Of a stretch of 16,961 nucleotides of DNA, positions 1-6,407 are shown piece by piece. The notes under the pieces are model-generated. The model was not told the origin of the DNA. It ran no database searches and worked only from the letters and a program-made list of their open reading frames with translations. Each line of letters opens with the position of its first letter. The first letter of the stretch is position 1. This DNA comes from an uncultured Methanomassiliicoccales archaeon (lineage in GTDB: Archaea; Thermoplasmatota; Thermoplasmata; SG8-5): the NCBI GenBank assembly GCA_938004075.1, contig CALKWP010000104.1, positions 1-16,961 of the forward strand, read 5' to 3'. The position numbers and the translations under genes were made by a program.

Positions 1-47
1 GACCACCGAGATCTACACTCTTTCCCTACACGACGCTCTTCCGATCT
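1..47 (+). other. Illumina P5 / read-1 adapter (artefact)
   Basis: The first 47 bases match the Illumina P5 plus TruSeq read-1 adapter, ending in the diagnostic GCTCTTCCGATCT; genomic sequence starts at 48. The first bases of the full P5 oligo are missing. Reading the minus strand through it adds a false tail (D-R-K-S-V-V and a stop) to the CbiO fragment. This is not biological sequence and should be trimmed. Confidence 0.98.
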
Positions 48-640
48 GCAGCCGCTTCCATGTCATGGGTGGCCATGATTATCGTGCAGCCAAGGCCCTT
101 GAGCAAGGCCAGAAGCTCCCTTCTTCCCACGGGGTCCAGGTTTGCGGTGGGCTCGTCCAGCAGCAGTATCTCCGGCTTCATTGCCAGTATGCCCGCTATC
201 GCCACGCGCTTCTTCTCTCCATAGCTGAGATGATGGGGCACCCGTTCAGCGAAATCCTCAAGCCCGGTTATCTTCAGCGCGTCCCTGACCCGGGCATCAA
301 GCTCCTGCCCTGTAAATCCCTGATTCAGGGGCCCGAAAGCGACATCGTCCCACACCCTTGGCATGAATATCTGGTCGTCCGGGTCCTGGAACAGTATGCC
401 AATGCTCTGCCTCAGGAAATCGGCATTCTTCCTGGTGAGCTTTTCTCCCTTGATCTCCAGGGCTCCGGAGCCGGGGTCCAGAAGGCCAGCCATTATCTTC
501 AGCAATGTGGATTTCCCGGCGCCATTGTGTCCGAGCACGGCAACGCACTCCCCGCAAGCAATTTCCATATCCACCCCATCCAGAGCCGGGGCTTCGTCCC
601 CGTACTTGTAGGAAATTCCCGAGAGTCGCAACGCAATCAT
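48..640 (-). CDS. cbiO: CbiO/NikO-type ECF transporter ATPase, C-terminus cut by contig end
   Basis: Energy-coupling ATPase of a cobalt/nickel ECF importer, acting on the cytoplasmic face with CbiQ, CbiM and CbiN. All core ABC motifs are visible: Walker A GHNGAGKST (residues 37-45), Q-loop Gln85 in LFQDPDDQ, signature LSYGE (138-142), Walker B ILLLDE (158-163) and the H-loop His192 in ATHD. Genomic sequence stops at about residue 198. The apparent last six residues and stop codon (26-46) are translated adapter, so about 70-80 residues of a normal CbiO are missing. The ATG at 640 overlaps the cbiQ stop as ATGA, implying translational coupling as the fourth gene of the operon. ECF ATPases are alike across metals and vitamins, so the assignment rests mainly on the CbiMNQ neighbours. 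Confidence 0.93.
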
Positions 641-1362
641 GTCAGCACCCCCATCTGGAATGAAAGAAGGTAGAATGCCATGAAAACAAGGAGAGAGGCC
701 ATCGCGCCGTCCCTGGCCCGCATCTTCAGCGGCCTGGCAGTCCTCACTTCCCCATCATAGCCCCTGGCCCGGAGGGAGTCGCTTATCCTCAAGCCTCTTT
801 CGTACGCCCTCACCAGCAGCATCCCGGCAGTGCTTGAAATAACGCCCATAGCCCCGCGGTCAAGCATGCTTCCGCCGTTCCGGTAGGCCCTGGCGCGCCT
901 GGCAATGCCCATTCTGCGCAGTTCGTCGAACATGACGAATATGTATCTGTAAGTGAACATCAGCATGGATATCATGATGCCAGGAATTTTGAGTGATTGA
1001 AGGCCCCTCAGCAGGTCAAAGAAATCCGTGGTGATGGCTATCAGTATCAAAGCAAGCACCGACGCCGAAATGCGAAGGAAAAGGTTGATGGCATTCTCCT
1101 GGCCGGAAGTCCAGTACAGCGACATGGCCGCGAAGATTATGAAAGGCAGCGCGACCGCATACCTCTTCGCAATGTGAGTTGCGGGAACTCCGGAAATGGC
1201 GAGCAGGCACAGGATGAAGGCAAGAGAGAAGAGCAGCAGAAAAGTGTCCTGAAGCAGCGCCACGGCACAGATGAAAAACAGGATGCCGATTATCTTCGCC
1301 CTGGGATCGAATTCGGAAAGATTCGATTGCTTCGAGTACTTGTCTATGAACTCATGCCTCAT
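637..1362 (-). CDS. cbiQ: CbiQ/NikQ, transmembrane T-component of Ni/Co ECF transporter
   Basis: Integral membrane coupling component of the ECF importer, linking the ATPase to the substrate-binding CbiM. The 241 residues contain hydrophobic stretches at about 25-57, 67-83, 92-111, 127-145 and 219-237. The two cytoplasmic Ala-Arg-rich coupling motifs that contact the ATPase are present: one around 154-161 (ARRARAYR) and the canonical ARGYDG at 199-204. Length is normal for the family. It overlaps the upstream CbiN-like gene by 11 nt and the downstream cbiO by 4 nt, so the operon is tightly coupled. Metal specificity cannot be read from this subunit; divergent NikR argues for nickel. Confidence 0.93.
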   Translation of the reverse strand: MRHEFIDKYSKQSNLSEFDPRAKIIGILFFICAVALLQDTFLLLFSLAFILCLLAISGVPATHIAKRYAVALPFIIFAAMSLYWTSGQENAINLFLRISASVLALILIAITTDFFDLLRGLQSLKIPGIMISMLMFTYRYIFVMFDELRRMGIARRARAYRNGGSMLDRGAMGVISSTAGMLLVRAYERGLRISDSLRARGYDGEVRTARPLKMRARDGAMASLLVFMAFYLLSFQMGVLT

Positions 1363-1636
1363 TCTTCCTCAGCAACCTGGCCAGCAGATAGACCGCGAGC
1401 AATGTGACGAAGAATCCGATGATGCCCATCGCAAGGCTTCCGAGGTAGTTATCCCCGTATCCCAACAGGCCGGAGTAAAACGGCTCTGGCTCATCGACAC
1501 CGGCTTCCTCCATTGTGACCTCCAGGCCGTCCCCGTATTCCACGGAGAATATGTAAAATCCCACAAGGCCGATGGCGAATAACAGCAGTATGCCAGCGAA
1601 TATCTTGAGGTTCCTCTTGTCCAGGAGATCATGCAT
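1352..1636 (-). CDS. cbiN: CbiN-like small membrane subunit (PDGLE-type)
   Basis: A 94-residue protein with one membrane helix near each end (about 11-30 and 68-88) and an extracytoplasmic loop between them containing GDGLE, followed by a Pro/Tyr/Gly-rich stretch. This is the architecture of PDGLE-domain proteins that replace or resemble CbiN/NikN in ECF metal importers, where the small subunit helps metal insertion into CbiM. I chose the ATG at 1636, preceded by GGAGG (1646-1650) with a 9-nt spacer, rather than the in-frame TTG at 1642, whose spacing would be only 3 nt. It overlaps the cbiM stop by 8 nt and the cbiQ start by 11 nt. The family call comes from the motif and its position between cbiM and cbiQ. 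Confidence 0.85.
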   Translation of the reverse strand: MHDLLDKRNLKIFAGILLLFAIGLVGFYIFSVEYGDGLEVTMEEAGVDEPEPFYSGLLGYGDNYLGSLAMGIIGFFVTLLAVYLLARLLRKNEA

Positions 1637-2309
1637 CCGCAATCGCCTCCTTCTTGAACGTGGCCAATGTCAATTTTGGCAGCTTCAGCATGCCTGGCGA
1701 TACCCGGGCGATGTAAAGAACCACGCTGGATGTGATAATTGCCTCTCCTATGCCGATGAGCAGATGGAACGCAGCCATGGCGGGGAAAGCGATGGCCCCT
1801 GAGATCCCGTAAACTCCTCCTGACAGGGAGTGGCTGACTGCCAGTTGGGCCGCGGCAGCCAGCGCGGCCGCGAACACCGAAGAGAAAGCGGCTGCAAACA
1901 CAGCCGCGTTAATATTCCATTTTCGAAGCGCTATGTAGGCATACCAGGCCACAAGACTTCCGATTATGGCCATGTTGAGAATGTTAAGGCCGAGCGCGGT
2001 CAGCCCGCCGTCGCCGAACACCAGTGCCTGGATTGTCAGAATGGTCGTGAGTATCAGTATGCCCGCCAGAGGGCCGAGGATGATGGTTGCCAGAGCTGCG
2101 CCGAGAAGGTGGCCTGTGGTTCCGCCGCCAATTGGAAAGTTCAGCATCTGAGCGACAAAGATTCCCGCGGCCAGCACTGCCATCAAGGTTATCTGACGGT
2201 CGTCCATTCTCTTGTTGAGAACCTTGAATGTGGTTGCAAGCAATATCAAGGCGATTATCCATCCGACCCCCGCAACCGCAGGCGCCATCAATCCATCTGG
2301 AATGTGCAT
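1629..2309 (-). CDS. cbiM: CbiM/NikM, substrate-binding S-component of Ni/Co ECF transporter
   Basis: The 226-residue multi-spanning membrane protein begins MHIPDG, the signature N-terminus of CbiM/NikM. In the family the N-terminal amine, His2 and a later His form the square-planar metal site. Both His2 and His67 (in GTTGHLLG) are present, at the same positions as reported for NikM2. Hydrophobic helices fill residues 10-30, 40-60, 70-95, 105-127, 134-160 and 170-200. The ATG at 2309 is supported by a GGTGATG ribosome site (2314-2320, 6-nt spacer from GGTGA). It is the first gene of the operon and diverges from nikR, so nickel is the likelier substrate, though cobalt cannot be excluded. Confidence 0.93.
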   Translation of the reverse strand: MHIPDGLMAPAVAGVGWIIALILLATTFKVLNKRMDDRQITLMAVLAAGIFVAQMLNFPIGGGTTGHLLGAALATIILGPLAGILILTTILTIQALVFGDGGLTALGLNILNMAIIGSLVAWYAYIALRKWNINAAVFAAAFSSVFAAALAAAAQLAVSHSLSGGVYGISGAIAFPAMAAFHLLIGIGEAIITSSVVLYIARVSPGMLKLPKLTLATFKKEAIADA

Positions 2310-2320
2310 TTTGCATCACC
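2310..2320 (-). promoter_or_regulatory. Shine-Dalgarno site of cbiM
   Basis: On the minus strand GGTGATG lies 6 nt (measured from GGTGA) before the cbiM ATG. It matches the GGTGA core complementary to archaeal 16S rRNA 3' ends and fixes the start so that the protein begins with the metal-binding MHIPDG. Confidence 0.6.
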
Positions 2321-2360
2321 GTGTCACGTTTATATGATTCGTGCCATGAGATTTCACGCA

Positions 2361-2370
2361 CCTATAAAAC
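2361..2370 (-). promoter_or_regulatory. Candidate TATA box of the cbiMNQO operon
   Basis: The minus-strand sequence GTTTTATAGG would place the transcription start near 2340, giving a leader of about 30 nt that includes the cbiM ribosome site. An isolated TCGTGCCA half-site (2339-2346) falls right at the predicted start point. A second AT-rich box (CATATAAA, minus, 2329-2336) is a less favourable alternative. Confidence 0.4.
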
Positions 2371-2382
2371 ACTTTGTAGCAA

Positions 2383-2390
2383 CATATATA
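2383..2390 (+). promoter_or_regulatory. Candidate TATA box of nikR
   Basis: CATATATA on the plus strand lies about 26 nt upstream of a predicted start near 2413, giving a leader of under 10 nt before the nikR ATG at 2422. The operator-like inverted repeat 2394-2425 begins directly downstream and covers the predicted start site, as expected for an autoregulated repressor gene. Confidence 0.5.
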
Positions 2391-2393
2391 CAA

Positions 2394-2425
2394 TCGTGCC
2401 ACTTTTAGGGTTCTGAGTGGCATGA
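2394..2425. promoter_or_regulatory. Inverted repeat TGCCAC-N14-GTGGCA, candidate NikR operator
   Basis: TGCCAC at 2397-2402 and GTGGCA at 2417-2422 are perfect inverted arms. Allowing one mismatch, the arms extend to 9 bp (TCGTGCCAC / GTGGCATGA). Arm centres are 20 bp apart, about two helical turns, close to the 22 bp of the E. coli NikR site GTATGA-N16-TCATAC. The right arm includes the first base of the nikR ATG, and the whole element sits just downstream of the nikR TATA-like box. The left-arm core TCGTGCCA recurs exactly at 2339-2346, on the cbiM side. Binding by NikR is inferred from position and geometry. Confidence 0.6.
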
Positions 2426-2832
2426 CAGAGATCACAAGATTCGGGGTTTCATTACCCTCAGATTTGCTGGAAAGATTCGATGCCCAGATTGATGGAATGG
2501 GCTATGGCAACCGCTCCAAGGCGATAGCGGACCTCATAAGAAACAGCATGGTGGACACGGCATGGGAAAGCGGCGAAGGCCAGATTGTAGGCGTGGTTAC
2601 GATGGTCTACGACCACCACACCAGCGAGGTGGTGAACAAGCTTCTGGGGCTGCAGCACGACTCTCATATCGAGATTTACTCTACCATGCACATCCACCTG
2701 GATCACAACAATTGCCTGGAGATACTGGCTCTGCGAGGCTCGTCGGCGGAGATAAGGTCATTCTCCGACGCTGTGAAAACGGTCCGCGGCGTGAAGCACT
2801 CCGGCCTTGTGGTCACCAGCAATCTGAAATAG
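2422..2832 (+). CDS. nikR: NikR, nickel-responsive ribbon-helix-helix regulator
   Basis: A 136-residue transcription regulator that in characterised members binds operator DNA when loaded with Ni(II) and represses nickel uptake. The N-terminal RHH domain (residues 3-45; strand RFGVSLP, then helices) is followed by an ACT-like tetramerisation domain (about 53-133). The four residues matching the high-affinity Ni site of E. coli NikR (His76, His87, His89, Cys95) are His79, His90, His92 and Cys98, the last three in the block HIHLDHNNC. It diverges from the cbiMNQO operon, and its start codon is embedded in a candidate operator, so it probably represses both itself and the importer. Length is normal and no key residue is missing. 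Confidence 0.96.
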   Translation: MTEITRFGVSLPSDLLERFDAQIDGMGYGNRSKAIADLIRNSMVDTAWESGEGQIVGVVTMVYDHHTSEVVNKLLGLQHDSHIEIYSTMHIHLDHNNCLEILALRGSSAEIRSFSDAVKTVRGVKHSGLVVTSNLK

Positions 2833-2868
2833 GGATTGGTCATTCGGCATCGGTACAGTGGTGAGATT

Positions 2869-4524
2869 ATGGAAGCACCAAGGGATTTCATTCGGGATAT
2901 CATCGACGAGGACAAACGCGCAGGCAAGCACAAGGGGAGAGTGCACACCAGGTTCCCTCCGGAGCCCAACGGGTACCTGCACATCGGCCACGCGAAATCC
3001 ATCTGCCTGAATTTCGGGATAGCCGCCCAGTACGGGGGCAAGTGCAATTTAAGGTTCGACGATACGAATCCGGCAAAGGAGGAGGAGGAATTCGTTGACT
3101 CCATTGTCGAGGACGTCAGATGGCTGGGCTTCGAGCCGGAAAAGGTTCTTTTCGCATCAGATTACTTCGAGCAGATGTATGACTGGGCAGTTCAATTGGT
3201 CAAGCAGGGCGACGCCTATGTCGACGACCTCTCGGGGCCGGAGATAAGCGCGATGCGCGGGGACCTCACAACGCCGGGGAAGAACAGCCCGTTCCGGGAC
3301 CGTTCAGTGGAAGAGAACCTGGCATTGTTCGAGCGCATGAGAAAAGGCGAGTTCGCGGACGGCGCCAAAGTCTTGAGGGCAAAGATCGACATGGCCCATC
3401 CAAACATGAACATGCGCGACCCGCTGATGTACAGGATATTGCATGCCAGCCACCACAACACCGGCGATAAATGGTGCATCTACCCGATGTACGACTGGGC
3501 TCACGGGCTTGAGGACTCGATTGAGGGAATAACGCATTCAATCTGCACTCTTGAATTCGAGAATCACCGGCCGCTGTACGACTGGTTCCTGGACCGCCTG
3601 GGCATCTACCATCCCCAGCAGATAGAGTTCGCCAGGCTGAACCTCACCGGGACTGTGATGAGCAAGCGCATGCTCAGGGAACTGGTTGAAGGCAATCATG
3701 TCTCCGGCTGGAACGACCCGCGCATGCCCACGATATGCGGCATGAGGCGCAGAGGGTATCCGCCGGCCGCCATCCGCGACTTCATGTCCCGGGTCGGCGT
3801 CGCCAAGAAGGAGAACACCATCGCCCTGGAGCTTCTGGAAAGCTGCGTCAGGGATGAGCTGAACCGCACGGCATCCAGGTTCATGGGCGTTCTGGACCCG
3901 CTCAAGGTGGTCATCGAGAACCTTCCGGAAGACCATTATGAGGAGATGGATGCCGTCAACAACCCCGAAGACCCGAATGCCGGCACCAGGAAGGTCCCTT
4001 TCACCAGGGAATTGTTCATAGAGAGGGAGGATTTCATGGAAGTCCCCGAGAAGAAATTCTTCAGGCTGGCTCCCGGCCGGGAAGTGCGGCTGCGGTATGC
4101 TTACTTCCTCACCTGCGATTCCGTTGTGAAGGATTCCGAAGGCAGGGTAACAGAACTAAGATGCACAGTGGACCCGGCCACAAGGGGAGGCAACGCGCCG
4201 GACGGCCGCAAGGTGAAGAGCACCATGCACTGGGTCTCCGCCAGCAAATCGATTACGGCCGAGGTGAGGCTGTATGATAGATTGTTCACAGTGGACGATC
4301 CCGCCGGACAGCCAGGCAATTTCAAAGAATATCTGAATCCGGATTCCCTCAAGGTCTTGAATGGATGCCGCATGGAGCCGGCCGTTACCAGCCTGGCCCC
4401 GGGGGACCGCATCCAGCTTGAGAGGCAGGGGTATTTCTCGGTGGAGAGGGACGCTAAGGAAGGCATGGCGCTGAACCGGACCGTGGGTCTTAGGGATGCG
4501 TGGGTCAAGGAGAAGTCCAAGTAG
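2869..4524 (+). CDS. glnS: Glutaminyl-tRNA synthetase (bacterial type)
   Basis: Class Ic synthetase that charges tRNA-Gln directly with glutamine. The 551 residues resemble E. coli GlnRS throughout: FPPEPNGYLHIGHAKS (29-44) with the HIGH motif, LRFDDTNP, the KMSKS variant VMSKR (263-267), the DPRMPT and RRGY blocks, two anticodon-binding beta-barrel segments, and the C-terminal NRTVGLRD. No YqeY-like extension is present. An in-frame TTG at 2836 would add 11 residues. I prefer the ATG at 2869, which has GGTGAG (2860-2865) just upstream and gives the usual N-terminus ending in IIDEDKRAGKH. It lies 36 nt after nikR, possibly cotranscribed. Archaea normally make Gln-tRNA with GluRS and GatDE, so a GlnRS among archaeal genes suggests lateral transfer. 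Confidence 0.96.
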   Translation: MEAPRDFIRDIIDEDKRAGKHKGRVHTRFPPEPNGYLHIGHAKSICLNFGIAAQYGGKCNLRFDDTNPAKEEEEFVDSIVEDVRWLGFEPEKVLFASDYFEQMYDWAVQLVKQGDAYVDDLSGPEISAMRGDLTTPGKNSPFRDRSVEENLALFERMRKGEFADGAKVLRAKIDMAHPNMNMRDPLMYRILHASHHNTGDKWCIYPMYDWAHGLEDSIEGITHSICTLEFENHRPLYDWFLDRLGIYHPQQIEFARLNLTGTVMSKRMLRELVEGNHVSGWNDPRMPTICGMRRRGYPPAAIRDFMSRVGVAKKENTIALELLESCVRDELNRTASRFMGVLDPLKVVIENLPEDHYEEMDAVNNPEDPNAGTRKVPFTRELFIEREDFMEVPEKKFFRLAPGREVRLRYAYFLTCDSVVKDSEGRVTELRCTVDPATRGGNAPDGRKVKSTMHWVSASKSITAEVRLYDRLFTVDDPAGQPGNFKEYLNPDSLKVLNGCRMEPAVTSLAPGDRIQLERQGYFSVERDAKEGMALNRTVGLRDAWVKEKSK

Positions 4525-4530
4525 GTAAAT

Positions 4531-5163
4531 TCACAACATCGCTGCGAACTGAATGAGATTATTCAGCAGCATCTGCACGCCTATCGATGCGATGAGTATT
4601 CCCATTATCCTCATCGTGGCTGTTATGCCAAGCTTGCCCATCCTCCTGTAAATCACGTGGCTCTCCACCAGCAGGACATAGGTGATGACCAGCGTTATGA
4701 GGATGCTCAGAACGATGAAGCCCCATTCAAGGAACCCGGAAGACTCGCCCATGTAGATCATGGCGGTTATCATGGCGCCCGGGCCGGAAATCATCGGGAT
4801 TCCCAGCGGAACCACACCGACGATGCCCTTGTCGATGCACTCCTTCCGCTCCTCATCCGTGGATTTGAATTTTGAAATCTGGCCCATGAGCATGTCGTAG
4901 CCGATTTTTATGAGAACCGCAGCGCCGACGAACTTGAGCGCAAGAAATTCAACGTTGAATGCATCGAAGAGGAACCTTCCAAAGACGGCGAAAAGCAGAA
5001 GCACGGCGGTGCTCACTTTGATTGCATTCAGTATGACCACTTTCTTCTCTTCCCTTGTGTAGCCCTCAGTCAGCACGATGAAGAAAGGCACCTTGCTGAT
5101 TGGATTAACTGTGATGAATATGGCCGCGAAGGCCGCTATCATGAGGGCGATGTTGAAGCTCAT
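4531..5163 (-). CDS. MarC-family integral membrane protein
   Basis: A 210-residue membrane protein of the MarC/YchE/YhgN family, about six transmembrane helices (roughly 5-25, 40-62, 70-92, 113-137, 147-166, 184-205). Family hallmarks are seen: N-terminal FITVNPISKVPFF, the LKFVGAAVLIKIGYDML helix and the VPLGIPMISGPGAMI re-entrant-like segment. The biochemical role of MarC proteins is unsettled; the name came from a multiple-antibiotic-resistance locus but the protein is not established as an antibiotic exporter. It converges with glnS, leaving only 6 bp between stop codons. An AT-rich promoter-like box sits about 26 nt upstream of the start. Confidence 0.9.
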   Translation of the reverse strand: MSFNIALMIAAFAAIFITVNPISKVPFFIVLTEGYTREEKKVVILNAIKVSTAVLLLFAVFGRFLFDAFNVEFLALKFVGAAVLIKIGYDMLMGQISKFKSTDEERKECIDKGIVGVVPLGIPMISGPGAMITAMIYMGESSGFLEWGFIVLSILITLVITYVLLVESHVIYRRMGKLGITATMRIMGILIASIGVQMLLNNLIQFAAML

Positions 5164-5185
5164 CTAATCGAGTAAAAAACCATTC

Positions 5186-5196
5186 GTATATAAATT
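5186..5196 (-). promoter_or_regulatory. Candidate TATA box upstream of marC-family gene
   Basis: AATTTATATAC on the minus strand predicts a start near 5165, 2 nt from the ATG at 5163, so the transcript would be essentially leaderless. The same bases read TATATAAA on the plus strand and could alternatively drive the Roadblock gene with a long leader of about 160 nt. Confidence 0.45.
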
Positions 5197-5378
5197 GCAC
5201 TGCGAAAAATGTTTGTGTATGGATTTGGGAATCGGGCGTGGGTGCTTTTCTTTCATAATTCACATTGGATTCCGGGGCCGGGTTGACCGCATCCCCCAAC
5301 ACAAACTATTTCAACATGTCGGCGATTACCATATTCAGTGAGGGTCAGTTTCCTTGCATTGGGTTAGGGATAATTACC

Positions 5379-5741
5379 ATGGCAAACCTGGTAGCGCTAG
5401 AAGAAATACTGGATGAGATAAAATCATCCGATGGAGTGACAGATGCGATACTTGTATCAAGGAGCGGTATGCATATCGCGGGAAAGGCGCCGAAAGGCGT
5501 CCACGCGGAAACTTTTGTGGCCATGTCTGCGATCATTCTGGGCGCTGCTGAGACATCAACATCCGAGCTCAAAGAGAAACTGAAGATTGTGACCATATCT
5601 CTGGAGCATTCCAAATTGGCCATGGCCGCGGTAAGCCCGAAGGCCTTGCTGGTTCTGAAAACCGGCGCTGCCGAGCCCGAGGAGAAGCTTCTGAACATCG
5701 TAGTCAGGGCAGCTCCGAAATTCGAGAAAGCCCTGAATTGA
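5379..5741 (+). CDS. Roadblock/LC7-domain protein
   Basis: A 120-residue protein made of a single Roadblock/LC7 (longin-like) domain: N-terminal helix LVALEEILDEIKSSDGV, strand DAILVSRSGMHIAG (about 23-36), a central helix (42-60), strand KLKIVTISLEHSKLAMAAV and terminal KALLVLKTG. In prokaryotes such proteins often work with small Ras-like GTPases as regulators or scaffolds (MglB type), but no GTPase is nearby. An in-frame extension to a TTG at 5265 exists; I start at 5379 because the domain begins there and the upstream residues look random. The 215-bp spacer from the marC gene contains only a TATA-like box and a short direct repeat (ATTACCAT at 5325 and 5373). It converges with the PHP gene across a 6-bp gap. 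Confidence 0.85.
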   Translation: MANLVALEEILDEIKSSDGVTDAILVSRSGMHIAGKAPKGVHAETFVAMSAIILGAAETSTSELKEKLKIVTISLEHSKLAMAAVSPKALLVLKTGAAEPEEKLLNIVVRAAPKFEKALN

Positions 5742-5747
5742 GCAAAA

Positions 5748-6407
5748 TTACATCTTTTTGAATCCGCGGGCAATCCAGTGTGTCACTGTTTGAGTGCGGT
5801 CCTTCATGGTTCCCGCCATGCTCCGACTCTTTCCCAGTACCTTCACCTTTCCGGAGAGTATGCATTCCAGCGCCTCCTCTTCTGATGAAACGTCAGGAAT
5901 TGATAACCTGGCCTTTCCCATCATCCCGAGTTCGTGGGCATCGCTGCCGGCGGTCATCGGCAGTTTCAAATCTTCGCAAAGCGCTTTCGCCATTCGATTT
6001 TCCTTCGGTGTTGAATGCGAGTTGAGGACCTCGATGGCATCGGGCTTCATCGTCCTGACCGCGGATTCCCCCAGCCCCAGATGTCTGAACGGGTGCGGGA
6101 CCATCGCAATGCCGCCAGCGTCGTGAATCCGAGAAAGCGTTTCCTCCGGGGAGAGGCCCCTTGGAATTTCTGAATCTATTCCCACGCCCAGTATGTGGCC
6201 GCAACAGCTGGATATCTCCATTCCCCGTATCACCAGGATGCCGTATTCGCCAGCGATCCTCCTGGCCTCAAGGTTGCCGCTCAGAGTGTTGTGGTCAGTG
6301 ATGCAAACGCCATCCAGACCTATCTTTTTCGCATGCTTGAGAATGTTTCTTGGCGATTCCTTCCCGTCCGACGAATGATTGGAGTGCAGGTGCATGTCCA
6401 GCATCAT
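5748..6407 (-). CDS. PHP-domain metal-dependent phosphoesterase
   Basis: A 219-residue PHP-domain protein with a complete set of likely metal ligands: HLH (His6, His8), Asp14, TDH (Asp38, His39), Glu64 in GMEIS, His71 in HILG, His105 in HPFR, His131, and SDAH (Asp156, His158). Such proteins use a trinuclear metal site to hydrolyse phosphate esters (nucleotides, histidinol phosphate, oligonucleotide ends). The exact substrate cannot be read here. It is shorter than TrpH/YciV-type 3',5'-nucleotidases (about 280-290 aa), lacking an obvious inserted subdomain. Its ATG overlaps the metG stop as ATGA, so it is translated in coupling with MetRS. An alternative ATG one codon later (6404) is equally possible. 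Confidence 0.88.
   Translation of the reverse strand: MMLDMHLHSNHSSDGKESPRNILKHAKKIGLDGVCITDHNTLSGNLEARRIAGEYGILVIRGMEISSCCGHILGVGIDSEIPRGLSPEETLSRIHDAGGIAMVPHPFRHLGLGESAVRTMKPDAIEVLNSHSTPKENRMAKALCEDLKLPMTAGSDAHELGMMGKARLSIPDVSSEEEALECILSGKVKVLGKSRSMAGTMKDRTQTVTHWIARGFKKM

Noticed and set aside
65..673. Long open frame on the plus strand opposite cbiO/cbiQ
   Set aside because: It is antisense to strongly conserved ABC motifs and its translation shows no domain; a GC-bias shadow.
48..2309. Cobalamin-biosynthesis locus based on Cbi names
   Set aside because: No corrin-ring enzymes are present; the divergent nikR and His2/His67 of CbiM make a nickel importer at least as likely.
2836..2868. 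TTG start adding 11 residues to GlnRS
   Set aside because: The ATG at 2869 has GGTGAG just upstream and gives the N-terminus expected from bacterial GlnRS.
5265..5378. 38-codon upstream extension of the Roadblock protein from a TTG
   Set aside because: The extra residues show no domain character and the Roadblock fold begins right after the ATG at 5379.
5164..5378. Possible RNA gene or riboswitch in the 215-bp spacer
   Set aside because: I found no tRNA-like cloverleaf, conserved riboswitch core or strong stem; only a TATA-like box and an 8-bp direct repeat (ATTACCAT).
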